DNA from: UBA5734 sp964528645
Lineage (GTDB): Bacteria; Bacillota; Clostridia; Saccharofermentanales; UBA5734
NCBI GenBank assembly: GCA_964528645.1
Contig: CAZGSR010000001.1
Location: 1-64,000, forward strand
DNA length: 64,000 bases
Direction of reading: 5' to 3'
The notes below the pieces were generated by a model. That model was not told the origin of the DNA. It saw only the letters and a program-made list of their open reading frames with translations, and made no database searches. Shown here piece by piece: positions 1-7,566 of this stretch. The position numbers and the translations under genes were made by a program. Numbering within the stretch: position 1 is the stretch's first letter; each line of letters starts with the position of its first letter.

Positions 1-8
1 CTTTTAAT

Positions 9-479
9 TCATTCAAATACGACGATGCGTTTGATTTTTGCAACTTTATCCCGGGCGAATACCTGCTCGATGCCATCGGGCAGGATGATCGTCACAGTCT
101 CAGCTGTGAAACCGCCTAATTTGCCGGTGTATTTCTTTCTACCGTCCAGAGCCTGGTAGAGTGAAAATTCCACCGGAACGCCCTGGTAGCGGGCCAGTTC
201 CCGGTCTGTTTTCAGCGGACGTTCCAATCCCGGCGATGAAACCTCGAGGTAATCATGACTCGACAGTTTCAGCTCGTGATCGATGATCGGATCCACCAGA
301 TGGTTGACCTCTGTACAGTCCTCCAACGTCACGCCGCCATCCTTGTCGATCAGGATCCTCAGGATCGTCGAAGGGCCCTCACGGACAAATGCCACATCGA
401 CCAGATCGACACCGAGTGCTTCCACTCGCTCAAGAAGTGCATCATAGACAGCCTGTGCATGACGGGATCTTTCTGCCAT
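9..479 (-). CDS. rimP: Ribosome maturation factor RimP
   Basis: RimP assists assembly of the 30S ribosomal subunit in the cytoplasm. The 156-residue product has the family layout: an N-terminal alpha/beta domain with LEDCTEVNH (residues 52-60) and YLEVSSPGLERPL (77-89), then a C-terminal SH3-like barrel ending in KVAKIKRIV. The start at 479 is chosen because AAGGTGG lies just upstream on the minus strand; a longer frame reaching 557 would add 26 unconserved residues. The gene is the first of an operon that in most Bacillota continues into nusA, which would lie beyond the left edge. Identification is secure. Confidence 0.95.
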   Translation of the reverse strand: MAERSRHAQAVYDALLERVEALGVDLVDVAFVREGPSTILRILIDKDGGVTLEDCTEVNHLVDPIIDHELKLSSHDYLEVSSPGLERPLKTDRELARYQGVPVEFSLYQALDGRKKYTGKLGGFTAETVTIILPDGIEQVFARDKVAKIKRIVVFE

Positions 480-659
480 AAACCACCTTTTAACAAGAAA
501 GAGCGGGGCGAGCCCCACTCTTTGCAAAGAAACTTCCGAACAAATGAAGTATATCACGCCTCAGGAACGTTGGCAAGCTTTGCCACCGGCCGCTCAAAAC
601 GGGGATGGAGAAAAGTGCGGAATCTTATTTCACTGAAACTGTCAAGGGCTTTCTTTTCC

Positions 660-688
660 TTGACGCGTTGGGTTACAATGGCTGTAAG
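660..688 (+). promoter_or_regulatory. Candidate promoter of the P-loop protein gene
   Basis: TTGACG (660-665) is followed after 17 bases by TGTAAG (683-688). The -35 is good, the -10 is weak (4 of 6). It sits about 40 bases before the ribosome binding site of the gene at 743. The rest of the 480-736 gap shows nothing else recognisable. Confidence 0.35.
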
Positions 689-742
689 CCAGAACACAAA
701 AAGCATCTGGCGACAGAATAAACAGTCAAGGGAGAGATGCTT

Positions 743-1153
743 ATGGTCAAGGTAATAGTGGGTGGCAAGGGCAGCGGCAAGACCAGCCAGCTGGTCGACG
801 AGCTGAACGCCCAGGCCTACAATGACGCCGCAGATGTCGTGTGCATCGAATACAGCGGCCGGCTCAACCGGATGGTCAAATACAAAATCCGCCTGATAGA
901 CATCCTGGAATACCCTGTCAAAGGCTATCGCGAACTGCTCGCCTTCATCGCCGGCATTTACGCCGAAGATTACGACCTCACTCATTTGTATGTCGATACG
1001 ATCACCAAAGTTGCAGGTGACACTGACTTGGCCCACCTCGAACTATTCCTGCGTGATCTCGACGAATTTTCGACCAAGAACAATCTGAACGCAACGATCA
1101 TTCTCTCAGCGGATCCGGCTACCCTGCCGGAAGGCATCCGCCAGTACTGCTGA
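743..1153 (+). CDS. Small P-loop ATP-binding protein, function unknown
   Basis: A 136-residue cytoplasmic protein that opens directly with a Walker A motif, GGKGSGKT (residues 7-14). A hydrophobic strand ending in VDT (LTHLYVDT) could serve as Walker B and ATIILSADP as a sensor strand. It has no transmembrane segment. Such short single-domain NTPases are common next to rimP/mscL-type housekeeping genes in Clostridia but have no assigned role. The start at 743 gives an 8-base spacing from AAGGGAG; an ATG at 737 would be only 2-3 bases from it. The gene is monocistronic, ending before a strong terminator. The nucleotide-binding call is solid, the function is open. Confidence 0.75.
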   Translation: MVKVIVGGKGSGKTSQLVDELNAQAYNDAADVVCIEYSGRLNRMVKYKIRLIDILEYPVKGYRELLAFIAGIYAEDYDLTHLYVDTITKVAGDTDLAHLELFLRDLDEFSTKNNLNATIILSADPATLPEGIRQYC

Positions 1154-1211
1154 TCGCTCGAGCTGTTCTCTTCATAAGCAGTAGCCAGATTCAAAAGAAA
1201 CCGTCCAGATG

Positions 1212-1244
1212 ACTGGGGCACCTTGGCGGTGCTCCAGTTTTTTT
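1212..1244 (+). terminator. Rho-independent terminator
   Basis: An 11-base stem (ACTGGGGCACC paired with GGTGCTCCAGT, one G-U pair), a 5-base loop and a run of seven T. It ends the P-loop gene and separates it from mscL. Confidence 0.9.
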
Positions 1245-1271
1245 GGAACTTTGTGCACGAGGAGTTTTATT

Positions 1272-1685
1272 ATGGTAGGTGAATTCAAGAAATTCATGTT
1301 GCGTGGCAATGTGATTGACCTGGCCGTCGGCCTCGTCATGGGCTCAGCTTTTGGTGCCATTGTCACCAGTCTGGTCAATGACATCATCATGCCGGTCATC
1401 GGATATGCCACAGCCGGGGTCAGCTTTGTCGACCTCAAGATCATCCTGGCCGCTGCCGTCATGGAAGGCACAGAAGTGGTCAAGCCAGAAGTCGCCATCG
1501 GCTATGGCAAATTGATCCAGGTCATCATCAATTTCATCTTGATCGGTTTTTCGATTTTCTTCATTGTCAAAGGCATCAACAAGATGCGGGCCCGGATGGA
1601 GAAGCCACCGGAACCAGCTGCACCGCCGGCCAAACCGGATGATGTGGTCTTGCTCGAAGAAATCCGGGATTTGCTGAAGAAATAA
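1272..1685 (+). CDS. mscL: Large-conductance mechanosensitive channel MscL
   Basis: MscL is a pentameric membrane pore that opens under hypo-osmotic shock to release solutes. The 137-residue protein has the amphipathic N-terminus EFKKFMLRGNVIDLAVG, a first helix with GLVMGSAFGAIV (about residues 18-45), the NDIIMPVIG turn, a second helix (about 75-97), and a C-terminal helix EEIRDLLKK preceded by a proline-rich linker. Length fits the family. The start at 1272 has AGGAG nine bases upstream; the frame is open further upstream but overlaps the preceding terminator. It appears monocistronic. Confidence 0.96.
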   Translation: MVGEFKKFMLRGNVIDLAVGLVMGSAFGAIVTSLVNDIIMPVIGYATAGVSFVDLKIILAAAVMEGTEVVKPEVAIGYGKLIQVIINFILIGFSIFFIVKGINKMRARMEKPPEPAAPPAKPDDVVLLEEIRDLLKK

Positions 1686-1692
1686 CCACCTT

Positions 1693-1729
1693 GCCCGCCC
1701 GCTGCAAAGCCCCGGCGGGCATCACTTTT
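1693..1729 (+). terminator. Probable terminator after mscL
   Basis: GCCCGCC (1693-1699) pairs with GGCGGGC (1714-1720), followed a few bases later by TTTTT. The U tract is slightly offset from the stem, so efficiency is uncertain. Confidence 0.55.
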
Positions 1730-1821
1730 TCTGGTCGTTTTTCGACCACTTGGCCAAAGCAGTTGCCCGCCTGCTTAGAAACATGCTAATTTGTTGGGAA
1801 AGTATATTTGGAGGTCAGAAG

Positions 1822-2328
1822 ATGCTGCAAAGTCTTTCCGTACTGGTAGAAAACCGCTCTGGTGTCCTGACCCGCGTGACGAATCTTTTTGCCCGCCGCG
1901 GATTCAATATCGAGAGCCTGGCAGTCGGAACCACTCAAAACCCTGCTATTTCCCGTATTTCCATCACGGTCGACGGCGACCAGCGCCTGGTCGACCAGAT
2001 CACCAAACAACTCCACAAACTGCCCGATGTCCTGATTGTCAGGCATCTGACACCTGCCGATCATTTCTCCCGTGAACTGGTCTTTGTCAAAGTCCGTTGC
2101 AATGCCGAAAACCGCGGTGAGATCCTGCAAGTCGCTGACATTTTCCGTGGCCATATCATTGATGTTTCGCCGAATACCCTCACCATCGAGCTGACCGGCC
2201 ATGACAGCAAGGTCAAGGCCCTGCAGGAACTGCTCGAGCCCTATGGCATCCTCGAGCTCGTCCGTACCGGCACCATTGCGATCGAACGCGGCGAACTGTG
2301 CATGAATGTCGAGGTCCAGAACATCTGA
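1822..2328 (+). CDS. ilvN: Acetolactate synthase small (regulatory) subunit
   Basis: IlvN is the feedback-sensing subunit of acetolactate synthase, the first common step of valine, leucine and isoleucine synthesis. The 168-residue product starts with an ACT domain (MLQSLSVLVENRSGVLTRV, GFNIESLAVG) that binds branched-chain amino acids, followed by the C-terminal ALS subunit domain (DHFSRELVFVKV, IIDVSPNTLTIELTG). The ATG at 1822 follows GGAGGTCAGAAG; an in-frame upstream extension has no such site. It lies 70 bases ahead of ilvC and is probably cotranscribed. The catalytic subunit ilvB is not in the window, so the pathway genes are split. Confidence 0.95.
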   Translation: MLQSLSVLVENRSGVLTRVTNLFARRGFNIESLAVGTTQNPAISRISITVDGDQRLVDQITKQLHKLPDVLIVRHLTPADHFSRELVFVKVRCNAENRGEILQVADIFRGHIIDVSPNTLTIELTGHDSKVKALQELLEPYGILELVRTGTIAIERGELCMNVEVQNI

Positions 2329-2398
2329 TCCACCCCTGTTGATTCCTATCTGATAACCAACCATCCGATTTTTTGCTGAATACCCAAGGAGGAAGAAC

Positions 2399-3400
2399 AT
2401 GAAGAAAATCTACAAGATCGACGAATGCCGCACCCACGCTCTGGACGGCAAGACCATTGCCATCATCGGCTACGGCAGCCAAGGCCATGCCCATGCTTTG
2501 AACCTGCATGAGAGCGGTTTCAATGTGGTCGTCGGCCTGTATGAGGGCAGCAAGTCCTGGGCCAAGGCTGAAGCAGCCGGCCTGAAGGTCGCCACTGCCG
2601 CTGATGCCGCCGCCATGGCCGACCTGATCATGATCCTGATCAACGACGAAAAGCAACCGGAGCTCTACGAAAAGAGCATCAAGCCGCACCTGACCGCTGG
2701 CAAAACCCTGGCCTTCGCCCATGGTTTCAACATCCACTTCAACCGCATCGTACCCCCTGCCGATGTCGATGTCATCCTCGTCGCTCCCAAGGGCCCCGGC
2801 CACACCGTCCGCTTCCAGTACCAGCAGGGCCGCGGCGTTCCTGGCCTGTTCGCTGTCTACCAGGATGCTACCGGCAAAGCCCAGGACAAGGCCTTTGACT
2901 ATGGCTACGGCATCGGCTGCGCCCGTGGTGGCCTTCTCGGCACCACCTTCCGTGAAGAAACCGAAACTGACCTCTTCGGCGAACAGGCTGTCCTCTGTGG
3001 CGGCGTCGCCGAACTGATGAAAGCAGGATTCGAAGTCCTCGTCGAAGCAGGCTATGATCCGGAAAACGCCTATTATGAATGTGTCCATGAAGTCAAGCTG
3101 ATCGTGGACATGATCGCCCAGGGTGGTCTGACCCTGATGCGCTACTCCGTCAGTGACACAGCCGAGTACGGCGACTACATGGTCGGCCGCCGCATCATCA
3201 CCGATGCCACCAAGAACGAAATGCGCCTGGTCCTCAAGGAAATCCAGGAGGGTGTTTTTGCCCGCAATTGGATCCTCGAAAACCAGGCTGGCCGACCCAA
3301 CTTCCTCTCCCGCCGCCGGCTCGAGACTGAGCATCAGGTCGAGCAGGTCGGTCGTGAGCTGCGTGCCATGATGAGCTGGAACAACGAAATCGAAGTCTGA
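2399..3400 (+). CDS. ilvC: Ketol-acid reductoisomerase
   Basis: IlvC converts acetolactate to dihydroxyisovalerate with NADPH and Mg2+, the second step of branched-chain amino acid synthesis. The 333-residue protein is a class I enzyme: the Rossmann motif GYGSQGHA (residues 24-31), the KGPGHTVR stretch, and a knotted helical C-terminal domain with the acidic metal ligands (EETETDLFGEQ, ECVHEVKLIVD). The start follows AAGGAGGAAGAAC. It is second in an ilvN-ilvC unit closed by a strong terminator. A 402-residue antisense frame over it is a composition artefact. Confidence 0.97.
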   Translation: MKKIYKIDECRTHALDGKTIAIIGYGSQGHAHALNLHESGFNVVVGLYEGSKSWAKAEAAGLKVATAADAAAMADLIMILINDEKQPELYEKSIKPHLTAGKTLAFAHGFNIHFNRIVPPADVDVILVAPKGPGHTVRFQYQQGRGVPGLFAVYQDATGKAQDKAFDYGYGIGCARGGLLGTTFREETETDLFGEQAVLCGGVAELMKAGFEVLVEAGYDPENAYYECVHEVKLIVDMIAQGGLTLMRYSVSDTAEYGDYMVGRRIITDATKNEMRLVLKEIQEGVFARNWILENQAGRPNFLSRRRLETEHQVEQVGRELRAMMSWNNEIEV

Positions 3401-3437
3401 GACGTTCCCAGTCCCCGCCAATCGTCAGAATACACAT

Positions 3438-3479
3438 AAAAAACCATCTCCGGTTCATACAAGCTGGGGATGGTTTTTT
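3438..3479. terminator. Bidirectional terminator between ilvC and znuB
   Basis: AAAAAACCATCTCC (3438-3451) pairs with GGGGATGGTTTTTT (3466-3479). The A and T runs make it work for ilvC on the plus strand and for the zinc operon on the minus strand. Confidence 0.9.
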
Positions 3480-3542
3480 CATGGCATGGCAACGACTGTC
3501 ACTTCAGTCAGGGTATCAATTACAGCCTGACTGGCTCGCCTT

Positions 3543-4370
3543 CTAGCGTTTCTCGGTAAAAGCGTAGGTCAGGGCAAACAGGGCGGCACTGCACATGACG
3601 ATGGTCGCACCAGATGCCATGTCCAGATAATAGGATAGGATCAGGCCACTGATACCACTGAACCAGGCAAAGAGCAGGGACAAAATGTGGAACTGGCGGA
3701 CATCGCGGGCGATGTTGCGGGCTGCAGATGCCGGCAGGATCAGCAGGGCATTGATCAGGAGTGTGCCGACCCATTGAATCGACAGTGCCACCAGGATGGC
3801 GATGATCGCCATGAATGCATTCTCAATCAGGCGGACCCAGATGCCTTTGCTGCGGGCCAGGGCTGGATTGATGGAAAAGATCATCAATGAATTATAGGTC
3901 AGCGACCAGAACAGGACCACGCCAGCGAGAGCAAGGGTCAGAACGACCAGATCGCCGGGCTGGATCGAAAGCAGATCACCGACCAGATAGCGATTGTATT
4001 TGGCAAATCCCCCACGCCTGGAGAGAAGGGCGATGCCCAGGGCAACGGCCGAAGCAGAAAAAATACCCAGGATTGTGTCGGTCGAAGCCCGTCCCCGGTT
4101 TTTGACAGCGGTGATCGCCAGGCCAAACAAGATCGAAAAAACAATCAGGGCGGCGATGGGGTCTTTAAGGCCCAGGAGGGTACCAATGGCAATGCCGGCC
4201 AGGGCAGAATGGCCCAGGGCGTCGGAGTAGAATGAAAGGCGGTTGCTGACCACCAGGGTGCCAGACAGCCCAAACAGCGGTGCGATCAGGAGGATACCGA
4301 GAAAGGCATTGCGCATGAATTCATACTGGAGAAACGGCAGGGGCAGAGCAGAGAGCCAGGAGGTATCCAT
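3543..4370 (-). CDS. znuB: Zinc ABC transporter permease ZnuB
   Basis: Inner component of a metal uptake transporter in the cytoplasmic membrane. The 275-residue protein is almost wholly hydrophobic with about eight to nine helices, and carries family features: SGTLVVSNRLSFYSDALGHSALAGIAIG near residues 36-63 and the helix WVGTLLINALLILPASAARNIA, typical of the ABC-3 metal permeases. It overlaps the znuC stop by one base (TGATG), so translation is coupled. Zinc rather than manganese is inferred from the divergent Zur-like regulator and operator, not from the permease itself. Confidence 0.9.
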   Translation of the reverse strand: MDTSWLSALPLPFLQYEFMRNAFLGILLIAPLFGLSGTLVVSNRLSFYSDALGHSALAGIAIGTLLGLKDPIAALIVFSILFGLAITAVKNRGRASTDTILGIFSASAVALGIALLSRRGGFAKYNRYLVGDLLSIQPGDLVVLTLALAGVVLFWSLTYNSLMIFSINPALARSKGIWVRLIENAFMAIIAILVALSIQWVGTLLINALLILPASAARNIARDVRQFHILSLLFAWFSGISGLILSYYLDMASGATIVMCSAALFALTYAFTEKR

Positions 4371-5146
4371 CAGGCACGCCTCCCTTCCACCCGCAGCGGT
4401 TCAAAGGCATCGAGGAACTGGCCACTGGCCAGGATCTCCTGCATCGGACCCGCAGCCTGGATCGTCCGGTTCAGGTAGACGACGGAATCCGCAAACTGGG
4501 CAATGATATCGAGGTCATGGGAGACGATCAGGGTCAGCAGATCGTAGCGATCGCGCAGGTCGCGCACCAGCTCATAAAACAGCTGCTTGCCATCCTTGTC
4601 GAGGGCGGAAACAGGCTCGTCGAGCAGCAGGATATCCGGCAGAGGATCCAGGGCCAGGGCTAGCAGGACCCGCTGCAATTCGCCCCCAGACAGGCCCCCT
4701 AATGGTTTATCGATTAAATGCTCAGCTTTCACCTGCTGCAGAAGTTCGAGGACTGCCTTGCGGTTTTTGGGGTGATGACCCAGGAAAACCGGCCAGCGGC
4801 TGCGATTGGCACACAGGAGATCTGCTACGGTCATCGGCGACTGGCGGTCGTATTCGAGGTGCTGCATCAGGTAGCCAACCTTGGGCTGGACAAAGCTTTT
4901 ACCGTGATTGTCCTTGAAAAGCACCCCTCCGGTGGAGGGCAATTCACCGACGATCGCCTTCAGCAGCGTGCTCTTTCCACCCCCGTTGGGACCGACCAGA
5001 GCCACAATTTCGCCACAATGCAGGGTCAGGCTGATGTCATGGAGGATGGTCTGGCCATCGCGCACCACCGATAAATGTTCGACCTTGAGCTGATGCAGGG
5101 GATGTTTGCAGGCACAGACTATGGATGCAGGAGTCGATTCGCTCAT
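4370..5146 (-). CDS. znuC: Zinc ABC transporter ATP-binding protein ZnuC
   Basis: ATPase that powers metal import with ZnuB. All catalytic motifs are present in the 258 residues: Walker A GPNGGGKST (52-60), signature LSGGELQRV, Walker B DILLLDEP, and the switch histidine in LIVSHDLD. The N-terminus has an unusual short extension with C-A-C-K-H before the ABC core, a possible metal contact. GAGGGCG precedes the start. It lies between znuA (37 bases upstream) and znuB (overlapping). Confidence 0.92.
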   Translation of the reverse strand: MSESTPASIVCACKHPLHQLKVEHLSVVRDGQTILHDISLTLHCGEIVALVGPNGGGKSTLLKAIVGELPSTGGVLFKDNHGKSFVQPKVGYLMQHLEYDRQSPMTVADLLCANRSRWPVFLGHHPKNRKAVLELLQQVKAEHLIDKPLGGLSGGELQRVLLALALDPLPDILLLDEPVSALDKDGKQLFYELVRDLRDRYDLLTLIVSHDLDIIAQFADSVVYLNRTIQAAGPMQEILASGQFLDAFEPLRVEGRRA

Positions 5147-5183
5147 ATACGCCCTCGATTATCAGAATGTGACTGGACTGGCA

Positions 5184-6164
5184 TCAACTGAGAGCCTGGA
5201 CCAGGACCTCACCGTTCTGCCACATGATGTTCAGATAGGCGTCCGGATCCTCAAGAGGCCCACTGGAAGCAGGATCCAGAATGAACACCGGCACGCCGGT
5301 TTCCCGGGCGATGGTCTCAGCGGTGTCTGCGGCGTATTGAGGTTCGACAAAAACGGCCTGGATCTTCAGCTCGCGGATCAAATCGATCGTCTGGACCAGC
5401 TCGGCAGCACTGGGCTGGGAGTCAGGCTCACGTTCCACAACAGCCGCGATGTTGAGGTCAAACTCCTGGGCAAAATAGGGGAATGCTTCATGGAAGGTCA
5501 CAATGTCGCGATTAGGCAACGGATCGATCGCAGCATGCAACTCATCACGCAGCGTCGCGAGTTTATCCAGGTAAATCTTGGCATTGGCCAGGTAAGCCGT
5601 GCTGTTGGCGGGATCCTGCTGGGCCATACCCTGAGCGATGGCTTCGACTTGGCGCATCATCAGGCTGACCGAAACCCAGACATGGGGGTTTTCATCCATC
5701 AGCTCTATCCCGGCGCTGGCATCGATCAATGGCAAATCCGGGTAATTTCCGGTGACCTGGTCGAGGTAGCTCTCGAGATCGGCACCGTTGTAGATGAAGA
5801 CATCAGCCGTTTCAATGGTCGTAAGATCACCGGGCGAGAGCTGGTAATCGTGCAAGCAGCCGGTGATCGTGCCAGTCATGTTGACCACCTCAACTCCAGC
5901 AATGCCAGAGGTCAGGTTCAGCGCGGTCACATACATCGGATACAGCGAGGTCACATAGGTCAGCATCTCCCGGCTGGTCGCAGCTGATGTTGCAGATGGC
6001 TCGCTGGCAGACGCAAGCGTTGCATCTGTCGCCGATGCCGTTGTAACGGCTGGCGTGGTTGTGGCTGGAGCAGCCTGGCAGGCAGCCAGGCTTGAAATCA
6101 CCAGGGCGATCAATAGCAGGGTTGTGAACCGGTGAAGTTTGTATGTTTTATGATTGGATGTCAT
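5184..6164 (-). CDS. znuA: Zinc-binding lipoprotein ZnuA
   Basis: Surface solute-binding protein that captures zinc for ZnuBC. The 326-residue precursor has a lipoprotein signal with lipobox LAAC (Cys29), a Thr/Ala/Ser-rich tether, and an A-1 cluster fold. Likely metal ligands are visible in LHDYQLSP, NPHVWVS and FHEAFPYF, with an acidic fourth position near FVEPQYAAD. The usual His-rich loop of many ZnuA proteins is absent. The start at 6164 is set by TGGAGGAATT; an upstream in-frame ATG at 6218 lacks a site. First gene of znuA-znuC-znuB. Confidence 0.92.
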   Translation of the reverse strand: MTSNHKTYKLHRFTTLLLIALVISSLAACQAAPATTTPAVTTASATDATLASASEPSATSAATSREMLTYVTSLYPMYVTALNLTSGIAGVEVVNMTGTITGCLHDYQLSPGDLTTIETADVFIYNGADLESYLDQVTGNYPDLPLIDASAGIELMDENPHVWVSVSLMMRQVEAIAQGMAQQDPANSTAYLANAKIYLDKLATLRDELHAAIDPLPNRDIVTFHEAFPYFAQEFDLNIAAVVEREPDSQPSAAELVQTIDLIRELKIQAVFVEPQYAADTAETIARETGVPVFILDPASSGPLEDPDAYLNIMWQNGEVLVQALS

Positions 6165-6232
6165 GTGTTTAATTCCTCCAGGGCGGTGGTGTAGAATAGA
6201 GTCATCAGGTGTTTTCACCTAACTTGCTCCAG

Positions 6233-6262
6233 TTGCAAACGATTCGCATTTAGAATTATAAT
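6233..6262 (+). promoter_or_regulatory. Promoter of the Fur/Zur regulator
   Basis: TTGCAA (6233-6238), 18 bases, TATAAT (6257-6262). It overlaps the znuA promoter back to back and its -35 lies within the operator, implying autoregulation. Confidence 0.6.
6234..6248. promoter_or_regulatory. Zur/Fur-type operator
   Basis: TGCAAACGATTCGCA is a near-perfect inverted repeat (TGCAAA against TGCGAA, 3-base centre) of the form used by Zur/Fur repressors. It overlaps the predicted start point of znuACB transcription and the -35 of the divergent regulator promoter, so one bound dimer could shut both. Confidence 0.65.
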
Positions 6263-6283
6263 AGTCGTCGAAACACCTGTCAA
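6255..6283 (-). promoter_or_regulatory. Consensus promoter of znuA-znuC-znuB
   Basis: On the minus strand TTGACA (6283-6278), a 17-base spacer and TATAAT (6260-6255) form a perfect sigma-A promoter. The predicted start near 6248 falls inside the Zur-type operator, as expected for a promoter that is strong but tightly repressed. Confidence 0.85.
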
Positions 6284-6304
6284 TTCAGTCTGGAGGGATC
6301 TGTT

Positions 6305-6703
6305 ATGCGCATGACCCGGCAGAGAAAAGTCCTGCTGGAGATTATCAACCAGGCTGGCACGCCCTTGTCAGCCGAGGAAATCATGCAACAGGCACGCCAG
6401 CAGGACCCGTCCCTGGCCCTCTCCACGGTATACCGCAATCTGGAGAAAATGCTCGAGCTGGGCCTATGCCAGCAAATCCGTTTCCAGGACGGTCTGGCCC
6501 GTTTCGAACAAGCAGGCCTGGTCCACCATCACCATCTTGTCTGCACCGCCTGCGGCCGCCGCGAAGCCGTGCCGATCTGCCCCTTGCACCAGATCCAGCA
6601 GCAGCTCGAAGCCACATCCGGATACCAGATTACCTATCACGAAATCAATCTTTACGGCCTGTGCCCTGAGTGCCAGAAAAAGCAGGCTGCCAGTAACGGC
6701 TGA
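6305..6703 (+). CDS. Fur-family metalloregulator, probably Zur
   Basis: DNA-binding repressor sensing a divalent metal. The 132-residue protein has an N-terminal winged helix (LSAEEIMQQA, LALSTVYRNLEKM) and a C-terminal dimerisation domain with four consecutive histidines (74-77) then C80-x2-C83, and a second pair C120-x2-C123, the structural zinc site. The start follows GGAGGG. Divergent placement over a shared operator with znuACB makes zinc the most likely ligand; Fur or Mur identity cannot be excluded from sequence alone. Monocistronic, closed by the terminator at 6741. Confidence 0.9.
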   Translation: MRMTRQRKVLLEIINQAGTPLSAEEIMQQARQQDPSLALSTVYRNLEKMLELGLCQQIRFQDGLARFEQAGLVHHHHLVCTACGRREAVPICPLHQIQQQLEATSGYQITYHEINLYGLCPECQKKQAASNG

Positions 6704-6740
6704 CTTTCAAACAGACGACAAGCTGATGCTTTGCACCAAA

Positions 6741-6770
6741 AAGGCGGCAGGATCACCCCTCGCCGCCCTT
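6741..6770. terminator. Terminator-like hairpin between zur and isomerase gene
   Basis: AAGGCGGC (6741-6748) pairs with GCCGCCCTT (6762-6770), with ATGTTTTCTG after it on the plus strand and an A run before it that becomes a U tract on the minus strand. It separates two convergent genes. Confidence 0.7.
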
Positions 6771-6786
6771 ATGTTTTCTGTCTAAT

Positions 6787-7521
6787 TTACCCCTGGACCC
6801 AGCCCAGTTGTTTCAGATAGGCCATGCTTCTGGCCACGTCGGCCAAGCCATCCGGGACTGGGTTGTCGTTTTCCACGATCAGCCAATCGATCCCGAGTTG
6901 GTCAGCCATGGCAAGGATGGCCTCGATTGTGTTTTCGCCCTCGCCCAAGGCACAGGGGTGACGCTCACGGTCGCCATCTTTGATGTGGATAAGCTGGATC
7001 TGGTTCCGATGCGCCAGCAGCCATGCTGGTACGTCCTGCCCAGCAGCAAAGACCCAGTACGAGTCCACCTCCAGAGCCAGATGGCGGGCAATCTGCTCGA
7101 TCGCCTGTTCAGATCCGACTTGCTTGAATTCGTGATCATGGTTGTGATACAACAGTTCGATCCCGGCAGCAGTTAGCACGGGCTTTACGTTTGCAACACT
7201 GGCAAAAAGCCGAGCCAAATCTTCTTCACTCGCCGCAGGTGACCAGGCAATGGCAATTTTGTTGCAGCCGATCGTCTGGTGAAAAGCGATGACCTCGTCG
7301 AGCTGGCTGACCAGACGGTCTGGCATCTCGTGGCTGCAGATGGCAACCAGTCCCAGTTCATCCAGGCGAGCTTTGAGCTGTGCGGCAGGCAAACCACCGG
7401 ATCCTGCCAGCTCGACGCCGGCAAAACCGAGTGCCTTGACCTCAGCCAACAAGCCGGAAAACTCTTCCGGGGACTGGTAACAGTCACGCAAAGTATAAAG
7501 CTGGAGAGCAAACTGGGCCAT
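6787..7521 (-). CDS. Sugar phosphate isomerase/epimerase (TIM barrel)
   Basis: A 244-residue member of the xylose-isomerase-like TIM barrel superfamily (AP endonuclease 2 type), cytoplasmic. Visible strand motifs include GFAGVELAGSG, AICSHEMP, ELLYHNHDHEF (likely metal site), LEVDSYWVFAAG, IQLIHIKDGD and WLIVENDN, the order seen in IolE and related sugar epimerases. AAGGAGGCCCC precedes the ATG. It is the last gene of a four-gene minus-strand set with two Gfo/Idh oxidoreductases and another isomerase. The exact substrate is unknown; an inosose- or keto-sugar-like molecule is inferred from the partners. Confidence 0.82.
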   Translation of the reverse strand: MAQFALQLYTLRDCYQSPEEFSGLLAEVKALGFAGVELAGSGGLPAAQLKARLDELGLVAICSHEMPDRLVSQLDEVIAFHQTIGCNKIAIAWSPAASEEDLARLFASVANVKPVLTAAGIELLYHNHDHEFKQVGSEQAIEQIARHLALEVDSYWVFAAGQDVPAWLLAHRNQIQLIHIKDGDRERHPCALGEGENTIEAILAMADQLGIDWLIVENDNPVPDGLADVARSMAYLKQLGWVQG

Positions 7522-7566
7522 GGGGCCTCCTTGGGTTAAAATTGACAGATCAATTGCAGCAGCGAC

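Noticed and set aside
660..676. TTGACG next to TACAAT as a promoter
   Set aside because: The spacing is only 8 bases; the alternative -10 at 683-688 was used instead.
1725..1821. Leader peptide or T-box before ilvN
   Set aside because: No run of Leu/Val/Ile codons and no T-box core sequence was found in this short gap.
2213..3421. 402-codon open frame antisense to ilvC
   Set aside because: Runs opposite a fully conserved ilvC, has no ribosome binding site and a low-complexity translation; long antisense frames arise from the codon bias of this genome.
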